Source: Microcoleus vaginatus WJT46-NPBG5 (GTDB lineage Bacteria > Cyanobacteriota > Cyanobacteriia > Cyanobacteriales > Oscillatoriaceae). From it: a DNA stretch of 64,000 nt. This document shows positions 1 through 10,291 of the stretch, piece by piece. Where the stretch lies: NCBI GenBank assembly GCA_019359355.1, contig JAHHHM010000007.1, positions 124,001 to 188,000 of the forward strand, written 5' to 3'. Position 1 is the first letter of the stretch; each line of letters starts with the position of its first letter. The notes beneath the pieces are model-generated. The model worked only from the letters and a program-made list of their open reading frames with translations, did no database searches and was not told the DNA's origin. A program made the position numbers and the translations under genes.

Positions 1-837
1 TCGATCCAGCGAGAACTCAGGACTTTGGTAACTAATTGATGCCGGCTGAGGGGAAAGCGGGATTTGGGTGCGTGTTGGATGGTGGTTATTGACTTGTTCC
101 TGCCAGAAGTTCAGGCTTTGCTGATAGTGTTCTAGGGCGGCTTCTATTTGATGATTGGCATAGTCATCGCGCCCTAAAATAAATTGCAAACCGGCTTCTA
201 AGGCGGGTTCTAGCTTAACTCCACGCTTTTGTAACTCTGTGCGGGCTGATTTCAGTTCTGAGGAAGAAGGGGAACCAAGGATGGTGGAGTTGGGCAAAAA
301 TTGGCCGGCACCAGCATTCAAAACCGCAGAAAATACCCGTTCGGTGTTTTGCCGGATGAAATCGATTAATTCTTCTGTAGTCAGGGCAAATTCAAAGGCA
401 GTGGCGTAGGTTTCAAAGTCGGGTGCTAAGCGAATCAGCTTTTGCAGCACTTCGTCATTCACCCACAATACGAGGGGAAAGCGAAAACTCTGGGGAAATT
501 CATCCCGAACTAAATTGGTTGAGGTGAGAACTTCATCGATAGCACTGACTGACTCTAAACCGAATACCATCAAAGCTTCCGGTTGTTCCTTCGCCAGTTC
601 TGTCTGGATGGTGGCGTAGAGCATCTTCACAGATGCCGGTAGTAAAAACTCTTGAATTTGAACGGGACATTGCTCCCGCAGCTTTTCTACGATACGCCCT
701 CGCAGGGTTGCGTAGTTGCAGCGGGCTAAAATCAACGAAAATTGCCCTTCTGAAAGCGTCAGCGCTCGGTTGAGCGTCCGCAAAGCGTTATTGTTTTGTG
801 TAGCGATATCTTCGTGTTGCCGGTGCGGATCGATCAT
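1..837 (-). CDS. STAND-type protein paralogue, N-terminal part (runs off the left edge)
   Basis: The frame is open from an ATG at 837 to the window edge (279 codons). Its product aligns along its whole visible length with the first ~270 residues of the complete STAND/WD40 protein at 2780-7546. Shared blocks include LSEGQFSLILARCNYATLR versus [19 protein letters not shown], and FPLVLWVNDEV versus [11 protein letters not shown]. The visible part is the N-terminal alpha/beta domain (about residues 20-180) and the start of the TPR-like helical region; any NTPase core and WD40 repeats lie outside the window. The 3' end of an upstream cistron survives at 834-875 and overlaps this start by ATGA, so the gene was once the second cistron of an operon like 7543-8901/2780-7546. 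Function is inferred only from the paralogue. Whether the rest is intact cannot be seen. Confidence 0.85.
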   Translation of the reverse strand, partial: MIDPHRQHEDIATQNNNALRTLNRALTLSEGQFSLILARCNYATLRGRIVEKLREQCPVQIQEFLLPASVKMLYATIQTELAKEQPEALMVFGLESVSAIDEVLTSTNLVRDEFPQSFRFPLVLWVNDEVLQKLIRLAPDFETYATAFEFALTTEELIDFIRQNTERVFSAVLNAGAGQFLPNSTILGSPSSSELKSARTELQKRGVKLEPALEAGLQFILGRDDYANHQIEAALEHYQQSLNFWQEQVNNHHPTRTQIPLSPQPASISYQSPEFSLDR

Positions 838-875
838 GCCTTAAATTCCTTTGTCAAAACCGAATTAATCTGAAA
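834..875 (-). pseudogene. 3' remnant of an AAA-type ATPase gene (partner of the STAND paralogue)
   Basis: Read on the minus strand, the last codons before TGA at 834-836 give INSVLTKEFKA. The intact ATPase at 7543-8901 ends [13 protein letters not shown]. Both stops overlap the next start as ATGA. Two codons further upstream an in-frame TAA (876-878) ends the similarity. Only about 13 codons of the gene are left; the rest has been deleted or replaced. The downstream STAND copy has therefore lost its partner in cis. Confidence 0.7.
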
Positions 876-1793
876 TTAGCACCCCCCTGTATGCGCTCAT
901 TCGATTTGCGGTCAGTCATGTTTTATTATTCCCACAACAACATACTGCCTCAAGCGCGTTGAATTTCCTGTTTTACCTATCAGGACTTGTGACTGGTGTG
1001 TTCAGGCAATAAGTTCCACTTATTTTAGTGATTTGTTTAGTCTGTGCAATCTTTGTATCTGGCTCAGCTCAAGTCATTGCAGCGTTTCTTGATTGCAGCT
1101 TTTCAGCAATTAAACTCAGTGCTGCCGGTTTGCTTTGCGAACACCCAGCGAGAGGAGAGGAAAGTTCGGCTGCTCTTGCCGGCACGCCCATCAACATTTT
1201 AGCCCGGTGGGAGTCAACTCGAAATTCACCCTAAAAAGGGATCAGTTAAATTACATTTAATTTGTCTTGCCACCGAGGGGGTTAAAATCTGCGATTTCTG
1301 CTCTCCATCGCCTGTGAAGCGGGCGCACACGTCGGTACGCCCCTACAGTTTCTCTTAATTTCAATCAACAAATTAAATCGGTAGCCACTAATCAGCGCAC
1401 TTCCCCTGTTTCTGCCTTCGTTGGTTGTTGCTGTCTAGATGCGGATGCGAGTCAGGTTCACTCAAGACTGGCTATTTTAGAACTTAGTATAAAAAGTCTG
1501 CCGGTTTCACTGCACTCTCAACCTGATCGGCACTGAGATTAACCGGCAGCCGGTTGGCGCAATGTCAGAGAGAGCCGGCTTGAATTCTGAAATAACTTTT
1601 TAACTTTGCAGCAATCAAAAATTGCTCCAAAATTGCTAATTTTTTTGCATAAACCAATCCTGGAGTTAGAACCCTCAACACGTCTTAGCCTATCCAGTTT
1701 TAACCGATTGAATTTTTCCAATTAGCTTAGGTGCGTCGCTTTTTGCTGTTTCACCCACAACCATAACCTTACTGAAGAGAAACCCGTCCCGCA
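876..1793. other. Gene-free stretch with one interspersed repeat
   Basis: No convincing coding region is visible on either strand. Short open frames exist (for example 1028-1234 plus) but lack a ribosome site and a protein-like composition. The segment holds one copy of an interspersed repeat at 1315-1372. It presumably also includes the scar left by loss of the ATPase gene whose last codons remain at 834-875. Confidence 0.6.
1315..1372 (+). repeat. Interspersed repeat, copy 1 (58 nt)
   Basis: It has the pattern TGAAG-N-GGGCGCACAC, then a variable stretch with CGCCC/CGCGC, CTACAG, and TTAATTTCAATCAACAAA. The same arrangement recurs at 27802-27858, just upstream of bioD, with about 13 substitutions and one 1-nt gap. 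GGGCG near the 5' end can pair with CGCCC in the middle. The two copies show a dispersed non-coding element rather than chance similarity. Confidence 0.6.
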
Positions 1794-2030
1794 TCAGATA
1801 TCACAATTTATCCCTAATAAACGGCACTCTCTTGTTTTCCGTCCAGTTGCCACAGGTGCAGACACAATGGGTTGGGGAAAATCGAACCTATCTTTACCGG
1901 CTCTTGCTATTGATTGAAAAACCGAGCTGTCCAACATGATCATCTTACTATTATCGGCCCAGCTCCGCTCCATACCCAGCCAGGGCAGCATTGGCAACGC
2001 TATCATCAAACTGACTATTTGCTTTCGCAT
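1794..2030 (-). CDS. Small secreted protein of unknown function (78 aa)
   Basis: I choose the ATG at 2030 because AAGGAGA stands 7 nt upstream; an upstream in-frame start at 2150 has no such site and would bury the signal peptide. The product begins MRKQ followed by a hydrophobic stretch (about residues 5-18) and a likely Sec cleavage site after SWA (residue 25), leaving a mature protein of about 53 residues. The mature part is basic near its end and carries two cysteines in its last 10 residues (ECRLLGINCDI), possibly a disulfide. It lies alone between the two STAND copies on the same strand. I recognise no family. The export signal is read directly; a role is not. Confidence 0.6.
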   Translation of the reverse strand: MRKQIVSLMIALPMLPWLGMERSWADNSKMIMLDSSVFQSIARAGKDRFDFPQPIVSAPVATGRKTRECRLLGINCDI

Positions 2031-2779
2031 ATTAACGATCTCCTTCTTTGTGCGAAAAACGGATAGAGGCTGTGCCCTTGGTTTTTGATTCTTCACGGCT
2101 TTTCTCAGTCTTTTTATTAATTTAGTAGATTCGTTGGGTTGCCCAAACATTGCTTGATGCCAACAGCTACTGGATCGTCCTTCAGGCTACAGTGAGACTA
2201 AAAACTGAAACCCTAAAGTTGAAAGATGTTTTTAATATTCGCTCACTTTGTCCTTTGCTTTTTCTTACGTGTCCCCTCGCATTACTATCTTCAACAACGA
2301 CAACAAATCGGGAAATTTACCGAGAATGCACTGGTAAACTCTATCAACTTTTCCTACCTAATTCCATTGTCTCTCTTCTGGCGAAAGATAGCGGAGTAAC
2401 TATGACACTCGCAGCAACGGATAATAGGCTCTGTACTGAAAGAGTACAGCCGGCAACGTTCCAACGTGCGTGTCTGCTGTCTCCAACCCTGATCAGGATT
2501 GGAGTGCGAACCATTTAGACGTAAGACGGCAACCGGCTGCCGGTGGTGCCTGTAAACAAAAGCACCGACTGAACATCAGGACGGTTGAGCAAGTGTTCCG
2601 TAATTACAGGACTCGCTCGCTCTGCATTGGCGTGGCGATGGGGAGTTCTGCCACCGGCAACCTGACTTTTAAGTGGGTTGCCGGTATAGAGGTAAAAAGG
2701 TTACACAGCATTCACGGGTTTACGTCTCATAGCTTATTTCTCTCGTCAAATACGGTATCCGTTCAATGGCAAAACGTTT
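2031..2779. other. Gene-free stretch between the small secreted gene and the STAND gene
   Basis: Overlapping plus-strand frames (2150-2518 from a TTG, 2470-2847) have no ribosome site and no recognisable domain, and the second runs into the end of the STAND gene on the opposite strand. I see no hairpin strong enough to call a terminator for the STAND gene and no other structured element. Confidence 0.5.
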
Positions 2780-5700
2780 TTAAGTCTCGTTTGCCATCCC
2801 CTCACACAAATGGCGCTCACTCTCACTCACATTGGGATTGGTTCTAAGATAGTCACTGAGCCAATTGCAACCGTGCAGCAGTAACTCATCGAGATCCAAA
2901 GCTTGGGGTTCTAGGCGATCAAGACTCCAGAGTTTCACCGTTTTATCAGCGCCGGCAGAGGCTAAAATCTGGCCGTCTGGACTAAAACTCACCTGTGAAA
3001 CCGTATCTTTATGACCCCGCAAAGTTTGCAGTTCTGTCCCGTCCAAACGCCAGAGTTTAATGGTTTTGTCTGCGCCGGCAGAGGCTAAAATTTGGCCGTC
3101 TGGACTAAAACTCACCGTCAGAACTAAATCTCGATGTCCCTCCAAGGTTTGCCAGAGTGTTCCATCCAAACGCCAAAGCTTAACGGTTTTATCCCAACTG
3201 GCCGAGGCCAATATCTGGCCGTCCATACTAAAACTCACATCCCAAACGCGCTCACTATGACCTGGCAACGTTGTCAAAACCGGCTCTGTAGCGCCTAAGC
3301 TTTCCAGGTTCCACAGCTTAACCGTAGAATCCCAACTCGCAGAAGCTAATGTCTGGCCATCGGGTGAAAAACACACACTCCAAACGTTGTCTGTGTGACC
3401 TCTCAGGGTGGCTAGCAGTGTACCGTCAAGACTCCACAGTTTCACGGTTCTATCCGCACTCGCAGACGCCAAAATCTCACCATCCGGCGAGAAACATACG
3501 CCACCGACCCAATCCTGATGGCCGGTCAGCGTTGCTAAGAGTGTGCCATCAACACGCCACAACTTCACGGTTCTATCCGCACTCGCAGACGCCAAAATCT
3601 GCCCATCCGGCGAAAAGCAGACGCGCTTCACCCAGTCGTTATGACCGGCAAGTGTTGCTAAACGTGTGCCATCAAGACGCCAAAAGTTGATCATTTTGTC
3701 GAAGCCGGCAGTAGCGAGTGTCCTGCCATCTGGAGAGAAACACACACTCATCACCCGATCTGGATGGGCAATATTTCGCCGGCAAGCCAGATCAATCTGC
3801 CACAGCCGAATCGTGGTATCTGCGCCGGCAGACGCCAGAATTGCCCCATCTGGCGAAAACCGCACGCTATTAATTTTGTCGGTGTGACCCCTAAAAGTGG
3901 CGATAGCGGTTCCGTCTAGCTGCCAAAGTTTCACGGTTTTATCCCAACTGCCGGTGGCTAATGTCTCCCCATCTGGAGAAAACCCGACGCTGGAAACCCA
4001 ATCACTATGGCCGGCAATTGTAGCCAGCAATGTCCCATCCCTTCGCCAAAGTTTCACGGTTTTATCGGCACTCGCGGAAGCCAGCAATTGCCCGTCTGGA
4101 CTAAAACTCACCTTCCAAACTCGGTCGCCATGACCGCTGAGGGTGGTTAGCAATGTGCCGTCAAGTTGCCACAGTTTCACGGTACTATCTGTGCCGGCGG
4201 AAGCAATGATTTGGCCATCCGGGCTAAAACTCAGGCCACTCACCCAACCCTGATGTCCCGTGAGGGTGGTTAGTAACGTTCCATCTAGCTGCCAAAGTTT
4301 TACCGTCATGTCCTCACTGGCAGAGGCAATCGTTTGGCCATCCGGACTGAAACACACGCTAAAGATTCGCTCACTGTGACCCCTAAAAGTAGTAATCACA
4401 GTGCCATCTAGCTGCCAAAGTTTCACCGTTTTGTCCCAACTGGCAGAGGCTATCATTTGACCATCTGGACTGAAACTGACACTATTCACCCAGTCGCTAT
4501 GGCCTTGAAAACTTAGGAGTGGGCTGCCGTCAAGTTGCCACAGTTTCACGGTTCCATCCCCACTCCCAGAGGCGAGTAGCCGGCCATTGGGGCTGAAACT
4601 TAGCTCAGTTACCCAATTTTGATGTCCTTGCAAACGATTGCGTTCTCGCGCTTCGGAAATCGCTTGCCGTAATCTCTCAACTGTTTGCTGTTTAACCTCT
4701 GGGGGGGCGTGTGTCTGTTGCAATTGTCTGCCAGCTTTGAGGCTAGCAACTAATGCGGCGAGTTGATCACGGGAGAGCAGCAACACTTGAGATAATGAAG
4801 AAAGCGCTTCAATTTCTGCAATTTCTGCCCGATTTCGCTCTTGCTGTTCTTGATAAAGTGCCTGTCTGAGTTGTTCTTTTGTTAGCCGCAATTCGGCTTG
4901 CAGTTGCGGTTCTTGGCGCTGGCGAATTAAGCTAACCAGATAATCGTGAACCAGTTGGTAAAAATCAACGGAGACTTCTTTTAATAACGAAATAATTCCA
5001 GATTTAACTAAAATTTCTAATACTAAATCTAATTTTTCGGTTTCTGCTGCTAAATCATCGGCTAATTGAGCGCGAGTTTTGATGGGCCGGGTGTCATTTT
5101 CATCGGTGAGAAAATACAGCACCATTCGGGCAATACTTTCGTTGTCTGGGCCACAGTCTTTGACAGCTTCTTCTAAAAACTCGGCAACTAATTTTGCTTT
5201 CGGCCCTTTTTGCAGGTACTGGCCTAGTGTCGTGATATTTTGCGCTTGCAGTTGGGCACCAACGACCTGTAACTCTATGGGGCGCACTTCGCCATTTTCT
5301 CCAGCCAGATCCTGCACGATTTGCTCAATTAAAGCCGGCTCTAAATAAAATCGGGAGCGTTGTGTCAAACTTTGAATAACGGCTTTCGCGTCTGTCGGAG
5401 TAAAATTTCCTAAATAATAAAGAATCTCTTTACTGAGAATATCGTTATCGATGGCATCCAGCCTAGTCAGGCGAGTACATTCTAATAAATAATGCAGGTA
5501 ATCCTGACGCATTGACAGGACGACTTTCACAAAAGGAATATTCAGACACTCGTTTAAAAAGGCGTAAAACTGCTGTCTTCCAGATTGAGATTTATTGGTG
5601 AAGAAAAATTCTTCAAATTGGTCAAAAATTAAGACGGTTAAGAGATTGCGCTCGGCATTTTGTCGCAATAATTCCAAAATTGCCAAGGGAGAATCCAGCG

Positions 5701-7546
5701 GATCGTTAAATTGAATGCCTTTAATTTCTAGGAGCGCATCTGATAACTGTCGGCCTAATTTGCTGACCCAATCGTTATAAACTTGTAGCACCACCGGCAA
5801 GGCGTCTCGCGTGCGAATACAACTTTCTTGGAGAGCGGGAACTAAGCCGGCAGTAATAATCGAAGTTTTGCCAACGCCAGACTGCCCGTGAATCACTGTC
5901 AATTTATGCTGAGGGCTGCTAATTCTCGCTTTTAAACGATTGACATCTTGCTGCCGGCCAGAGGCTGTAATTTCGCAGGCAACGGTGCCTTGATGTGCCG
6001 GTTCTACCAGTGCGGCTAGATTAACTGCCGGTTGTTGAGGTTGGAGCCGGCCGGCTCCAATAAAAGCCCGTAAACCATATTGCTGCTCAATTGAACGCTG
6101 TTGTTGCTTAATCCAAAATGCCGCTCGGTAGTGACCTTCTTCAAAGTACAGTGATCGCAATATTTCCAGAAATCGAATGTAGCGGAGGGGATCATATCGA
6201 GGCTCACTTTCACTAATCGCTGTTGTCATTTCCAAAGCCACTTCTTCTAAACTGTTGTGCGCTGCTGGTTGTTGCCCCAAATGCCGCTGCGCTTTCACCA
6301 GAAATAATTGGCAAACTTGCCTCCAAAGTAAGGGAAATAACTCTGGATTTTGAGTTGGGCCGGCCAAATCGTTTAAGATTTGTAGTGCAAGTTCCGCTTG
6401 TTGTTTGGCCTCTGCCCATCGAGCGTGTCGCAGGGCAGATTTTGCGAAAAACGCATAATCTTGGGCTAACTGAATGGAATTGCCAAACATCTGATGGAGT
6501 TGCAGGGATCTATGGGCCAGGACTTCTAGCGATCCCCAAGCAGATAATCGCTGCAAAACTTCTCCAAGGTGGGTGATAAATTGTGCAACTAAATCCGGAC
6601 GTCCTGCTCGCTCCAAGATATCTACACACTGTTGGAAATAACGTCGGGATTGTTGCCAGTATCTGCGCTTTTGGGCCGGCAGCCGGTCGGCAGTGCGGCG
6701 ATAGCACAGTCCGAGATGAAAGAGCAAAACACCCTGTCGCTCTAAATAAGGAGCCGGTTGCAGGGAACAAGTTTCAGGAGATGTCTCTGCCGGCTCCTCT
6801 TCTCTAGGCGTTTGCCAAAAGGCTAAACTTTTTTGGTAATTCTCGATTGCGCCATCAATGAGATCACGCGCGTAAGCATCTCGACCGAGAACAAATTTTA
6901 CACCGGCTTCTAACGCTGAATCTAACTGAATGCCGCGCCGTTGCAAATCCTTCAAAGCTGACTGAAACTCTAAGCAACTGCGCTTACCCAAGAGGGTGCA
7001 ATTGGGTAAAAACTTACTAGCGCCGGCTTCTAAAACCGCACTAAAAATTTGCTCAATTTTGTGGCGTAAAAAATCTATTAATTCGTTCGTGGGGAGCGCA
7101 AATTCAACCGTTGTCAGCCAGCTTTCAATATCAGGCACTAGCCGAATCATCTTGGGCTGAATTTCATCATTAACCCATAATAAAAGGGGAAACCGGCAGT
7201 GCTTGCGAAACTCCTCCCGGTCAGCATTCATTGAAGTTAGCACTTGCTCAATTGCTCTCACCCCATCTAACCCAAATACCATCAATGCCGGCGGCTGAGT
7301 GCTGCCGAATGCGGCTTGGATCGGGCTATAAAGTGTCTGAACTGTATCCGCTAAGACAAGTTCTGGTATTTCTATGCCACAGAGTGTTCGCAGCAGCCGA
7401 ACCATCCGCTCACGTAAAGATTCATAGTTGCAGCACACTAAGATCAGTGAAAACTGATCCTCACTGAGTGCGATTGCGCGGTAAAGGGTTTGCAATGAAC
7501 CCTCGTTACCGGCCACAACTTCTTCATCTTGGTTCGGCTGTATCAT
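2780..7546 (-). CDS. STAND NTPase with TPR-like helices and 14 WD40 repeats
   Basis: The 1588-residue product is probably an intracellular sensor/switch NTPase. Residues about 1-180 form an alpha/beta domain without a usable P-loop. About 200-500 are helical and TPR-like. The NTPase core begins near residue 548 with Walker [10 protein letters not shown], then a Walker B-type block [11 protein letters not shown], as in nSTAND1/NACHT-like families. About 970-1545 hold 14 WD40 repeats (GH...FSPDGQ..ASAS.DKTVKLW), enough for two seven-bladed propellers, followed by a closing motif [13 protein letters not shown]. The start overlaps the stop of the upstream ATPase gene by ATGA, so the two are co-translated. 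A truncated second copy lies at 1-837. Known STAND proteins oligomerise on ligand binding and many act in immunity or signalling. No toxic effector domain is recognisable here, so the output is unknown. Confidence 0.88.
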   Translation of the reverse strand: MIQPNQDEEVVAGNEGSLQTLYRAIALSEDQFSLILVCCNYESLRERMVRLLRTLCGIEIPELVLADTVQTLYSPIQAAFGSTQPPALMVFGLDGVRAIEQVLTSMNADREEFRKHCRFPLLLWVNDEIQPKMIRLVPDIESWLTTVEFALPTNELIDFLRHKIEQIFSAVLEAGASKFLPNCTLLGKRSCLEFQSALKDLQRRGIQLDSALEAGVKFVLGRDAYARDLIDGAIENYQKSLAFWQTPREEEPAETSPETCSLQPAPYLERQGVLLFHLGLCYRRTADRLPAQKRRYWQQSRRYFQQCVDILERAGRPDLVAQFITHLGEVLQRLSAWGSLEVLAHRSLQLHQMFGNSIQLAQDYAFFAKSALRHARWAEAKQQAELALQILNDLAGPTQNPELFPLLWRQVCQLFLVKAQRHLGQQPAAHNSLEEVALEMTTAISESEPRYDPLRYIRFLEILRSLYFEEGHYRAAFWIKQQQRSIEQQYGLRAFIGAGRLQPQQPAVNLAALVEPAHQGTVACEITASGRQQDVNRLKARISSPQHKLTVIHGQSGVGKTSIITAGLVPALQESCIRTRDALPVVLQVYNDWVSKLGRQLSDALLEIKGIQFNDPLDSPLAILELLRQNAERNLLTVLIFDQFEEFFFTNKSQSGRQQFYAFLNECLNIPFVKVVLSMRQDYLHYLLECTRLTRLDAIDNDILSKEILYYLGNFTPTDAKAVIQSLTQRSRFYLEPALIEQIVQDLAGENGEVRPIELQVVGAQLQAQNITTLGQYLQKGPKAKLVAEFLEEAVKDCGPDNESIARMVLYFLTDENDTRPIKTRAQLADDLAAETEKLDLVLEILVKSGIISLLKEVSVDFYQLVHDYLVSLIRQRQEPQLQAELRLTKEQLRQALYQEQQERNRAEIAEIEALSSLSQVLLLSRDQLAALVASLKAGRQLQQTHAPPEVKQQTVERLRQAISEARERNRLQGHQNWVTELSFSPNGRLLASGSGDGTVKLWQLDGSPLLSFQGHSDWVNSVSFSPDGQMIASASWDKTVKLWQLDGTVITTFRGHSERIFSVCFSPDGQTIASASEDMTVKLWQLDGTLLTTLTGHQGWVSGLSFSPDGQIIASAGTDSTVKLWQLDGTLLTTLSGHGDRVWKVSFSPDGQLLASASADKTVKLWRRDGTLLATIAGHSDWVSSVGFSPDGETLATGSWDKTVKLWQLDGTAIATFRGHTDKINSVRFSPDGAILASAGADTTIRLWQIDLACRRNIAHPDRVMSVCFSPDGRTLATAGFDKMINFWRLDGTRLATLAGHNDWVKRVCFSPDGQILASASADRTVKLWRVDGTLLATLTGHQDWVGGVCFSPDGEILASASADRTVKLWSLDGTLLATLRGHTDNVWSVCFSPDGQTLASASWDSTVKLWNLESLGATEPVLTTLPGHSERVWDVSFSMDGQILASASWDKTVKLWRLDGTLWQTLEGHRDLVLTVSFSPDGQILASAGADKTIKLWRLDGTELQTLRGHKDTVSQVSFSPDGQILASAGADKTVKLWSLDRLEPQALDLDELLLHGCNWLSDYLRTNPNVSESERHLCEGMANET

Positions 7547-8901
7547 GACTTGAATTCTTTTGCTTCTGCCAAAATCGGATTGATGTCGTACCAGTGCCCT
7601 TGATCGTTGCGGTATTCAAACACAAACATACTGCGGAGCAAGATTTGATATTCTGTTTCACCCCTGACGCTTTTTGTGCGGGCGACTTGACGCAGTAATT
7701 CCCATTCATCCGGTTCAATTGCTCGCGAGAGTTCGTTGCAGCGTTCCTGAATAACGCTTTCTAAACGCTGGCGCGGAATGGGTAGATCGCCTTTTTGAAT
7801 ACAGCGATAGAGTAGCCCTAATAAATTCCGAACATGACCACCACTGACACGGCACAGCCGATCTAAGGTATCAAGGCTATCAAAGATTTCTGTTACTAAA
7901 GTAATGCGTCGATCTGGTTCGACATCCGGAAATGCACGGGCGAGTACCATCTGCCGCAGTAATGCGACGCCTTCGGTGCAGTCTTGGCCATCGGATAGCT
8001 GCGCCGGCACCATTGGCAAGACTTTAGCATCTACACCACCCCCCAAGCGAGACATCAATGAACCGTAATCATTTGAGAAGGTTAAGACGAGGGGAATTGT
8101 ATAAACGAGGTGACAGTTGAGTTTGCGTAACTGCTCCCCGCGATCCACAAAGAGATATTCTGGTTGTGTTCTCCCAGATGGCAGCCGGCGCGGATCAACC
8201 CGATCCAAGTTATCGACAATCACCACCAGTCCTTCTCTTCCTCGCTGCTTGAGTGACTGAATGGCCGGTTCTAGAAGTTCTTGGTTAATCGATTGCAGAA
8301 TGCTATTCGTGCGCGGTTCGAGGTATTCTCTGAGCCGGCTACGGACATCGGGGCTTTCTTTGGCTTGTGCGGTGATCTTGCCAATTCCCAAGGCAAGTGA
8401 AAACTGTCCGTCTGTGCCGGCACGCACTTTGCCTACTCCCGGCAGGGAGGCTTCAGCGGTTAAATCGATCTCGGTTTGCAGGAGATCGGTTGCGCCTTTA
8501 AGTAATGCTCTGAAACCTTTTGGTTTCAACTCGATCTGCAGTTTCTCAATACTTTCGCTGACTTGACGGGCGATCATCAGCAAAATATCGCTAACATCAA
8601 CGTCTACTAATTCCAAGTCTTGATTGGACTCGAAATAAACGACGTGAAATCCCTGTGCTTCTAATTCGGTTCTGAGTCTGAGCAGTTCTGTAGATTTCCC
8701 ACAACCTATATGACCGCTAAATAACTGGCAGGTTGGCTCATCGGCTTGCAGAATGGCGATGGTGCGCTCGATTTCTTCGATAATTTTGCTGCCTCTCACT
8801 GGGGAGAAATCAATGTAATATTTCTCCTCTTCAGCATTTTTCATATCGATCGCTTTGGAGGGGTTACAAGCTTTATAAAATCTGCGTACATCCAATGCCA
8901 T
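7543..8901 (-). CDS. AAA-type P-loop ATPase, partner of the STAND protein
   Basis: The 452-residue ATPase shows Walker A SGHIGCGKST (about residues 60-70), Walker B GLVVIVDNLDR (about 225-235), a sensor-like segment and a helical C-terminal part (from about 350), as in ORC/Cdc6-like or KAP-like ATPases. The ATG at 8901 has AAAGG about 9 nt upstream. It is the first cistron; its TGA overlaps the start of the STAND gene (ATGA). A 3' fragment of a homologous gene stands in the same position before the second STAND copy at 837, so the gene order is a conserved unit. Known: paired NTPases of this kind occur in prokaryotic conflict systems. Inference: it regulates or loads the STAND partner. It has no transmembrane segment. 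Confidence 0.82.
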   Translation of the reverse strand: MALDVRRFYKACNPSKAIDMKNAEEEKYYIDFSPVRGSKIIEEIERTIAILQADEPTCQLFSGHIGCGKSTELLRLRTELEAQGFHVVYFESNQDLELVDVDVSDILLMIARQVSESIEKLQIELKPKGFRALLKGATDLLQTEIDLTAEASLPGVGKVRAGTDGQFSLALGIGKITAQAKESPDVRSRLREYLEPRTNSILQSINQELLEPAIQSLKQRGREGLVVIVDNLDRVDPRRLPSGRTQPEYLFVDRGEQLRKLNCHLVYTIPLVLTFSNDYGSLMSRLGGGVDAKVLPMVPAQLSDGQDCTEGVALLRQMVLARAFPDVEPDRRITLVTEIFDSLDTLDRLCRVSGGHVRNLLGLLYRCIQKGDLPIPRQRLESVIQERCNELSRAIEPDEWELLRQVARTKSVRGETEYQILLRSMFVFEYRNDQGHWYDINPILAEAKEFKS

Positions 8902-9424
8902 AACAATTTACCTTTCTTACTACGCTTAAATCTGCTGCGCTGGGTTAGTTCGGCGCTCTTTATTAATTTAGGATGCTTGTGTTGCCATAATTGTTGCGAA
9001 TCGATTTAACCGGCACTGAAGATTCTGGCAAAACCCGTTCAACCTGCCAACCAGTATTCATTTTGCCTTTGTTTTAGCGCTTGAGCGCCTTTCGGCTGTG
9101 ACACTCTTGCAAAAAGTCGGTTAAGTCTTACACAGCCGGTGTCGATATCAAAGATTTGGATAAGACCGGCTCGCCTCACAAAAGTCGGCCTACAGACGCT
9201 CTCCATTACCCAGGATGGAAGCGTTGCCTGCGCTCTAAGCATTAAACTACTTTCTGCGGGACTGACACCCGGCAGAGTGGCACCTTGGCTTGCAGCCTAA
9301 TTCCGCTTGCGGTTTAACTTTGACAAAGCCGGTTAAGTATTTGGGTTTACTGAGTGATTAACCTAACCTCTTACTCTTGACATCTTAACAAAAATATGAG
9401 TTCAACTACACACATAGTTCTAAT
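8902..9424. other. Intergenic region upstream of the ATPase/STAND operon
   Basis: About 520 bases separate the divergent ATPase operon and regulator gene. It must carry the operon promoter, but I cannot place one with confidence. There is no convincing gene; minus-strand frames such as 9039-9242 lack ribosome sites. Confidence 0.5.
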
Positions 9425-9448
9425 CGTTCAGTCTTGACTGAACGTTCA
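9425..9448. promoter_or_regulatory. Palindromic operator candidate
   Basis: CGTTCAGTC-TT-GACTGAACG (9425-9444) is a perfect inverted repeat with 9-nt arms. It overlaps a second perfect palindrome, TGAACGTTCA (9439-9448). The palindromes cover the -35 box of the promoter at 9434-9462, the right place for a repressor. The adjacent regulator at 9501 is the likely ligand (autoregulation), which is inference from position. Confidence 0.6.
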
Positions 9449-9462
9449 GAAAGCTGTTAAAT
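9434..9462 (+). promoter_or_regulatory. Sigma-70 type promoter of the regulator gene
   Basis: TTGACT (9434-9439), a 17-nt spacer and TTAAAT (9457-9462) fit a group 1 sigma promoter, 38 nt before the GTG start at 9501. The -35 box lies inside the palindrome at 9425-9444. Confidence 0.55.
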
Positions 9463-9500
9463 TACAGATGGGTCAAAATCCCTGACAAAGGCAAAAACGT

Positions 9501-10004
9501 GTGGACGAAGAGCATCGGCAATTTGAAGTGAAGCGATTTGTCGAAGAAGTGGGCTTATTATTCGAGTTAGCCGGTCTACCTCGAATGGCCGGTCGAATTT
9601 TAGGCTGGCTGTTGATTTCAAACCCGCCGCACCAGTCTACCGGCGAACTGGCAGAGGTTTTGCAAGCCAGCAAAGGCTCTATTAGCACCATGACTCGGGT
9701 GCTAATTCAAGCCGGCTTAGTAGAGCGCACGAGCCTGCCCGGAGATCGCCGCGACTACTTTTGTATCAAACTGGGTGCTTGGTCAGCGTTAATCAAACAA
9801 CGAGTTGCCCAAATTACAGCAATTCGACAGCTAGCTGAACATGGGTTGCAACTCCTAGAAGGCGAAGATCCGCAGCGGCGGCAACGCTTGCAAGAGATGC
9901 ACGACTTTCACGCTTTTTTTGAGGGGCAATTTCCAATGATGATTGAGCGCTGGGAACAAGAACATCCCCAAAGAGACCGGCCCCATGTTTCGCAGAAGTC
10001 TTAA
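9501..10004 (+). CDS. GbsR/MarR-family transcriptional regulator
   Basis: The 167-residue product starts with GTG. It has the winged-helix layout of GbsR/MarR proteins: an N-terminal helix (VKRFVEEVGLLFE), then GELAEVLQASKGSISTMTRV as helix-turn-helix (about residues 45-70), a wing with ERTSLPGDRRDYF, and a long C-terminal helical dimerisation region. It has no ligand domain beyond this. It precedes the efflux genes at 10292-14665 on the same strand with a gap of about 290 bases, and sits behind a palindromic operator. Known: such regulators often control the neighbouring transporter and themselves. That it represses the MacA-MacB-like pump is inferred from position only. Confidence 0.82.
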   Translation: MDEEHRQFEVKRFVEEVGLLFELAGLPRMAGRILGWLLISNPPHQSTGELAEVLQASKGSISTMTRVLIQAGLVERTSLPGDRRDYFCIKLGAWSALIKQRVAQITAIRQLAEHGLQLLEGEDPQRRQRLQEMHDFHAFFEGQFPMMIERWEQEHPQRDRPHVSQKS

Positions 10005-10291
10005 AAGTCATCCATTCAGGTGAGTCAGCTGGAGGACGTGTATCTGTGCTGGAGAGGGTAAGTTGGAACGTAAGCCAACGAAATGGGTTCGCATCTGTGC
10101 CTCAGTGATTTCCGTTCCAGAAAAAAAGTGGTTACAAATCGTTACAATTAATACAACTCCACCCGCCGGCATTGAATTTAGCTGATTCGCAGTCAATCGT
10201 TATCTAGCCTAATCCGGCCTTGCTTTCCCAGAGTTTAGAAAGAATTCGACGAAATTTCGTTCACTTACTGATTAATTTCAGGAATACGGCC

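Noticed and set aside
2150-2518. Plus-strand open frame of 122 codons from TTG
   Set aside because: No ribosome site, no domain, and composition unlike neighbouring proteins; another frame there (ATG near 2226, 57 codons) is equally weak.
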